A stretch of DNA of 64,000 nucleotides, from the NCBI GenBank assembly GCA_025463305.1, contig JAOBWK010000095.1, forward strand, positions 1 through 64,000. The letters are read 5' to 3'. This document shows, piece after piece, positions 60,500 to 64,000 of this stretch. A program made the translations under genes and the position numbers. This stretch comes from Ilumatobacteraceae bacterium (GTDB taxonomy: Bacteria > Actinomycetota > Acidimicrobiia > Acidimicrobiales > Ilumatobacteraceae). Each line of letters opens with the position of its first letter. Within the stretch, counting starts at the first letter, position 1. Under the pieces are notes generated by a model. The model was not told the DNA's origin, searched no databases, and saw only the letters and a program-made list of their open reading frames with translations.

Positions 60500-60518
60500 G
60501 TCGGTGACCGTCACCGAC
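60500..60518. promoter_or_regulatory. 19-base perfect inverted repeat upstream of a methyltransferase
   Basis: GTCGGTGAC-C-GTCACCGAC is perfect over nine bases each side. It stands 59 bases before the methyltransferase start and 151 bases behind the 2H phosphoesterase start on the other strand. Shape and position suit a dimeric regulator. No regulator gene adjoins. The 229-base gap (60349-60577) holds nothing else recognisable. Confidence 0.45.
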
Positions 60519-60577
60519 GCGGCCGGCGCTCCATGAACTGATCGATGTGAAGGGGCGGATTCTGCGAGCCTGGCCGG

Positions 60578-61414
60578 ATGATGTCCGAGACGACAACACG
60601 GCTGTCACAAGCACGTGAGCGCTTTCCGCGGAGTGCTGGCTACGACCAGCAATGGCTCATCGACAACGCGATGGGGCCACACCCGCTCTGGCTGCTCGAG
60701 TGGTTGTGGCCGGCGCTGGACTTGCCACGCGGAGCGCGGGTGTTGGACTTGGGTTGCGGCACGGCGCTGACTTCGATCTTCATGGCCAAGGAGTTCGGCG
60801 TCGACGTGGTGGCCGCGGACCTCTGGGTGCCACCGGCGGAGAACTGGGCACGGATCGCCGCTGCCGGCAGTTCCAGCCGGGTGTTCCCGATGCGGGTCGA
60901 GGCACACGACCTCCCGTTTGCCGACGGTTACTTTGACGCTGTCGTGTGCATCGATGCATATCACTACTTCGGCACCGATGAGCTCTATCTGTCGTACCTG
61001 AGTCGGTTCGTCGTGCCCGGGGGACGGCTGGCAATCGCGCTGCCCGCACTCGTCGCCGAGTTTGCTGGCGATCAGGTGCCCGAGCACCTCCAGGAGGACT
61101 GGACGCCGGACTTCTGGACCTTTCACTCCCCGCAGTGGTGGCAGCAACTGTGGGCCCGCAGCGGTTCGGTCGAGGTCGAGTGCGCGGATCTGCTCGACGG
61201 CGGGTGGCTGGATTGGGCGGCGTGGAACGAGGCCCGGGCCGAGATCGCGACCGACAACTTCGCGCTCAGAGCCCCTGGGCAGACGCTCGCGACGATCGCC
61301 CAGCACCAGTCGAAACAAGCGGAGATGGTGCGCCGCGACGCCGGCCGCAACCTCGGCCTCGCCCGCGTTGTCGCCCGACGGCTGGCCGGGCGCGAGCAAA
61401 TGCGTCGCAGCTGA
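60578..61414 (+). CDS. SAM-dependent methyltransferase
   Basis: 278 aa. Class I motif I is VLDLGCGTALTSIFMAKEFG (~55-74), then VVAADLW, and motif-IV-like FDAVVCIDAYHYFGTDE (~125). The fold is UbiE/Methyltransf_11. The C-terminal third has many Trp (FWTFHSPQWWQQLWARSG), suggesting a substrate-binding role. Substrate unknown; MM at the start allows either Met. The gene is followed by lepB after 76 bases. Confidence 0.87.
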   Translation: MMSETTTRLSQARERFPRSAGYDQQWLIDNAMGPHPLWLLEWLWPALDLPRGARVLDLGCGTALTSIFMAKEFGVDVVAADLWVPPAENWARIAAAGSSSRVFPMRVEAHDLPFADGYFDAVVCIDAYHYFGTDELYLSYLSRFVVPGGRLAIALPALVAEFAGDQVPEHLQEDWTPDFWTFHSPQWWQQLWARSGSVEVECADLLDGGWLDWAAWNEARAEIATDNFALRAPGQTLATIAQHQSKQAEMVRRDAGRNLGLARVVARRLAGREQMRRS

Positions 61415-61490
61415 CCACGTCCAGTGTCGATCCACGCACGGTGGGATGTGGCTTCCAGAAATTGCGAGCTGCGAGTACGGTCTCGCTCGC

Positions 61491-62138
61491 ATGTCCAGCG
61501 AAGACATCTCCGGCGTGAACGAGAACAACGCGACCGACGGAGCAGCAGCCGCCGACGCTGCGCCGGCGGACAGGCTCGTGACGACGAAGGCACCGGTCCA
61601 CACGTCGGGCCTCAGCAAGTCCGTGCGGGAGTGGGGTCTGGTCCTCATCATCGCCGTCGCTGCGGCGCTGCTGATGAAGGTGTTCGTCGTGCAGCAGTTC
61701 AAGGTTGACGGTGAATCGATGGATTACACGCTGCACAACGACGACCGCGTGCTGGTCAACAAGCTCTCGTACGACCTGCACGATCCCAACCGTGGCGACG
61801 TCGTGGTGCTCGAGGAGTCAAAAGGCGTCGCCCAGCGCGACCTCATCAAACGGGTCATCGGTCTGCCGGGCGAGACGATCGAGATGCGCGACTGCGTCGT
61901 CTACATCGACGACAACGTCCTCGTGGAGCCGTACCTCGATCCGAAGGTGGTGACCCCGGGCAACTGCGGAAACAACTTCGCCAAGCTCACGATCGAGAAG
62001 GATCACGTGTTCGTGATGGGTGACAACCGCCCCGGATCCGGCGACAGTCGCGCCTCGCTCGGCCAGGTCGACTACGACCAGATCGTCGGCCGCGCGTTCG
62101 TGGTGATCTGGCCGAAGGGCCACTGGAAGTGGCTGTGA
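61491..62138 (+). CDS. lepB: Signal peptidase I
   Basis: 215 aa from ATG at 61491. One N-terminal membrane helix (WGLVLIIAVAAALLMKVFVV) follows a ~45-residue acidic/Ala-rich cytoplasmic tail. Catalytic Ser in DGESMDYTL (~80), Lys in IKRVIGLPGE (~120), box D VMGDNRPGSGDSR (~180). It removes signal peptides of Sec/Tat cargo outside the membrane. The usual rplS/rnhB neighbours are absent, so this may be an additional copy. Confidence 0.94.
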   Translation: MSSEDISGVNENNATDGAAAADAAPADRLVTTKAPVHTSGLSKSVREWGLVLIIAVAAALLMKVFVVQQFKVDGESMDYTLHNDDRVLVNKLSYDLHDPNRGDVVVLEESKGVAQRDLIKRVIGLPGETIEMRDCVVYIDDNVLVEPYLDPKVVTPGNCGNNFAKLTIEKDHVFVMGDNRPGSGDSRASLGQVDYDQIVGRAFVVIWPKGHWKWL

Positions 62139-62183
62139 ACGTCAGCCGACCGGTCGTGCCTCGCGTATCGGGGCGAACACACG

Positions 62184-62468
62184 GTGACGGCCGACGGCGC
62201 GATCGACGGCGCTGGGGTGATCCTCTTCGGATTCCTCGTCTTCGTCCTGCCCTTCGCTGCCGCATCGTTTCTCGCCCTACGAAGTCGCTTGGTCAGCCCC
62301 TGGGTCGTGGTTGCACTCGCGGTGGGCGCCGGCGGGCTCTTCGCATCCGTGCGGCCAGGCAACCTTGAAGCCCTGTGGTTTGTGTATGCGCTTGTTGCGG
62401 CAGTAGCCCTCCTCGGGTTGGCGGGTGTTGCCGGAAGGCTCGTGCTGCACGTCAATCGCACCCGGTAA
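62184..62468 (+). CDS. Small three-helix membrane protein
   Basis: 94 aa from GTG at 62184. Hydrophobic segments at about 10-30, 38-54 and 64-84; short polar ends. No family recognised. It lies 45 bases downstream of lepB on the same strand and may be co-transcribed. The following repeat copy B begins eight bases after its stop. Confidence 0.6.
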   Translation: MTADGAIDGAGVILFGFLVFVLPFAAASFLALRSRLVSPWVVVALAVGAGGLFASVRPGNLEALWFVYALVAAVALLGLAGVAGRLVLHVNRTR

Positions 62469-62475
62469 CTCACCG

Positions 62476-62550
62476 GCCGAATACCGGCCCGCCGCTCATG
62501 GCGCAAGAGCGACGGACGATGCAGAAAATCGAGCGCAGATCGGCAGATTC
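62476..62550 (-). repeat. Dispersed hairpin repeat, copy B
   Basis: Outer stem GCCGA (62476-62480) with TCGGC (62540-62544); inner stem GCGC (62501-62504) with GCGC (62533-62536); core GGACGATGCAGAAAATCGAGC in the loop. The inner stem differs from copy A (CGGCG/CGCCG) but pairing is kept, which suggests that structure matters. It stands directly upstream of the metallopeptidase lipoprotein gene. Confidence 0.55.
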
Positions 62551-62643
62551 GTGTTCGCCCAGAGGCTGCGGGCGGACGTCCTGTTCTAATCTCGTCGCCG
62601 ACGTGGCCCTCCGACCAGGTCTCTGATTGATTGGATGTGCGGG

Positions 62644-63618
62644 ATGTCGTCACGCTTCACACTTCGCTCCTGCGCGTTCGTCGTCGCAGTTGCCCTTGCT
62701 AGCGCGGGGTGTTCATCATCGTCGAAGGGCGCTTCGACGACGGCCCCGGCTGTCACTGTTGCCGGTTCGGCGGTCACCGATTCGACATCGCCAGCGACGG
62801 CTGCGTCAGACGCAACGACGTCGGCCACCGAGGCAACGCAAGCAACGACACCGACGAGTGATGGGTCTGCCTCGACCACACCAGGAACCGACGTGCCCGC
62901 CACCGACGCCCCGGCGACTTCGACCACGATCGTCGATCAACGCATCGGCGACTTGAGCCTGCCGATCGTCGGTGTCTACGACGTCAAAGACGGTGTGCTC
63001 GCGTCGGGGGTGGACCCGTCCTACGCCAAGGTGTGGGGACGGTTCAACCAGCTGGTGGACGCGACCCAGTTCCCGGCAATCACATTGTTCGTCGCGCTCG
63101 ACGTGAAGTCCTCGGCGGAAGGCATCGCTGGTGCTGTGGCATCGATCGAGAACGACCCGACGCACTACTACGTGGCCCTGGATGTCAGCGGCGGTGTCAG
63201 CGGAAAGAGCCTTGACGGGGCAATGATCCACGAGTTCGCCCACTACTTGACGTTGAACCCTGATCAGATCTCGCTCGACACGAGCGGCGCGGCTTCGTGT
63301 CCGATCTCCACGTTCAATGGTCGGTGCCCGCAGCCCGGCTCGTACCTCGGCGACTTCGAGGCTGCGTTCTGGGCTGGGTACACCGACGACAAGGCCGACG
63401 CCACGCAGGCCGCCCAGGACACCCGCTTCGCAACCGGTGACTTCGTCAGCCAGTACTCGACGATCAACCCGGACGAAGACATCGCCGAGACCTTCTTGTT
63501 CTGGGTGCGAGAAGACGCCGCGCCGACTGGTGACTCCGTGCTCGACCAGAAGCTTCGCTTCTTCGACGCCTACCCCGAACTCGTCAAGATCAAGGAACAC
63601 ATCCTCGCGTCGCTCTAG
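62644..63618 (+). CDS. Zinc-metallopeptidase-like lipoprotein
   Basis: 324 aa from ATG at 62644 (MSSRFTLRSC); an ATG nine bases upstream is also possible. Lipobox ASAGC near residue 23, then a Thr/Ser/Ala linker to ~100. The globular part has HExxH in GAMIHEFAHYLTLN (~200) and a downstream acidic PDEDIAETFLFWV (~280), the gluzincin-like Glu position. Cys in SCPISTFNGRC may form a disulfide. An exported protease of unknown target; flanked on both sides by hairpin repeats. Confidence 0.75.
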   Translation: MSSRFTLRSCAFVVAVALASAGCSSSSKGASTTAPAVTVAGSAVTDSTSPATAASDATTSATEATQATTPTSDGSASTTPGTDVPATDAPATSTTIVDQRIGDLSLPIVGVYDVKDGVLASGVDPSYAKVWGRFNQLVDATQFPAITLFVALDVKSSAEGIAGAVASIENDPTHYYVALDVSGGVSGKSLDGAMIHEFAHYLTLNPDQISLDTSGAASCPISTFNGRCPQPGSYLGDFEAAFWAGYTDDKADATQAAQDTRFATGDFVSQYSTINPDEDIAETFLFWVREDAAPTGDSVLDQKLRFFDAYPELVKIKEHILASL

Positions 63619-63932
63619 CGCCGAATGCCCGCTCCATGCTCCGGCGCAAGGGCCGTCGACGATGCAGAACAACGAACGCCGAGCGGCAGATCGGCGCCCG
63701 GCCTGCAGTGCGCGTAGGCGGACCGAAGGCCGCGCAGCCGTGTCGCCGCATCTTCGACGGAAAGCCTTCTCGGAGGCCAGGTGGGGCAAGCATCATGAGT
63801 GATCGGCTCGCCGTGCAGGACGAGCGTTGCCAGGGAGTGGAGCGCCGCCCGGCTGATGCCGTCGAGGGCGGTGCCGTGATCTTCGGCGAGCAGACGACGC
63901 AGCTCATCGACGAGATCGAGCTCTGAAGGCAT
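63615..63932 (-). CDS. Possible small protein, unrecognised
   Basis: 105 aa from ATG at 63932 (MPSELDLVDELRRLLAEDHG). The first ~60 residues look protein-like (acidic helical start, ISRAALHSLATLVLHGEP). The last third runs through hairpin repeat A, which is unusual for a real gene. It may be a gene whose 3' end was replaced by the repeat, or a chance frame. No family recognised. The remaining 68 bases to the right edge show nothing. Confidence 0.35.
   Translation of the reverse strand: MPSELDLVDELRRLLAEDHGTALDGISRAALHSLATLVLHGEPITHDACPTWPPRRLSVEDAATRLRGLRSAYAHCRPGADLPLGVRCSASSTALAPEHGAGIRR
63620..63695 (-). repeat. Dispersed hairpin repeat, copy A
   Basis: Outer stem GCCGA (63620-63624) with TCGGC (63691-63695); inner stem CGGCG (63642-63646) with CGCCG (63677-63681); core GTCGACGATGCAGAACAACG. 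It begins two bases after the metallopeptidase stop. Together with copy B it brackets that gene. Confidence 0.55.
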
Positions 63933-64000
63933 CACGATCGGCGCGCCCGTGTCTGGCGGTCGAACGGTGCGGGAGCGGCAAGCGTGAGACTCCGGCGATG

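Overview
The window is chromosomal DNA from a very GC-rich bacterium. The gene content suggests an actinobacterium, most likely of the class Acidimicrobiia (Ilumatobacter-like). Pointers are two F420/flavin LLM-type oxidoreductases, a QcrCAB diheme cytochrome bc complex with a CtaC/D/E/F oxidase, a Ku protein, many GTG starts with GTGA/ATGA stop-start overlaps, and exported proteins with long Thr/Ala/Pro linkers. The class-level placement is inference; no rRNA or tRNA gene was seen.

Layout. 1-128: right end of an IS481-family insertion sequence that runs off the left edge, with a long hairpin that would hide the transposase ribosome binding site. 282-9877: a remnant reading frame, an SGNH-type lipoprotein, mscL, membrane proteins, an MFS exporter, an amidase, an SDR, an alpha/beta hydrolase, an LLM oxidoreductase and a COG3375-like acetyltransferase. 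9910-11043: an enolase-superfamily o-succinylbenzoate synthase/N-acylamino acid racemase. 11180-20697: a tightly coupled purine operon, purSL (fusion)-purQ-purC-purE-purF-purDM (fusion)-purN. Its PurE is of the animal-like class II, so PurK is not needed. 20657-26329: a DUF1697 gene, a Rieske oxygenase and LLM oxidoreductase facing an SDR-PadR operon across an inverted-repeat operator, then a CaiB-type CoA-transferase. 26446-39680: Ku, an HD-GYP protein, a CPBP protease, Ohr, a LuxR-type regulator, an enoyl-CoA hydratase, a DinB-like protein, two tandem esterase lipoproteins, a second amidase and an SdsA-type alkylsulfatase. 39745-47563: respiratory genes ctaC-ctaD-ctaF facing ctaE-qcrC-qcrA-qcrB, with ctaG divergent. 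47654-51933: a hemolysin III-like protein, a nucleoside hydrolase, two VOC proteins and an FAD monooxygenase. 51987-56380: two head-to-head ECF sigma factor/membrane sensor modules, one with an LCP-like ectodomain and the other with a beta-propeller ectodomain. 56457-64000: a cupin, an SDR, a Rid protein, a P-loop kinase, an ankyrin protein, a 2H phosphoesterase, a methyltransferase, signal peptidase I, a small membrane protein and a zinc-metallopeptidase lipoprotein. Three copies of a structured repeat lie in this last stretch.

How the genes work together. The pur genes supply most of the steps from phosphoribosylamine to SAICAR; purB and purH are not here. The cta/qcr genes form the bc-aa3 supercomplex of actinobacterial aerobic respiration, and ctaG assists copper insertion. 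The Rieske/LLM/SDR/PadR/CoA-transferase set looks like a regulated catabolic island for an unknown aromatic or cyclic compound. The most unusual material is the eukaryote-like purine gene architecture, the sigma-sensor pair, the dispersed hairpin repeat and the self-masking IS leader.
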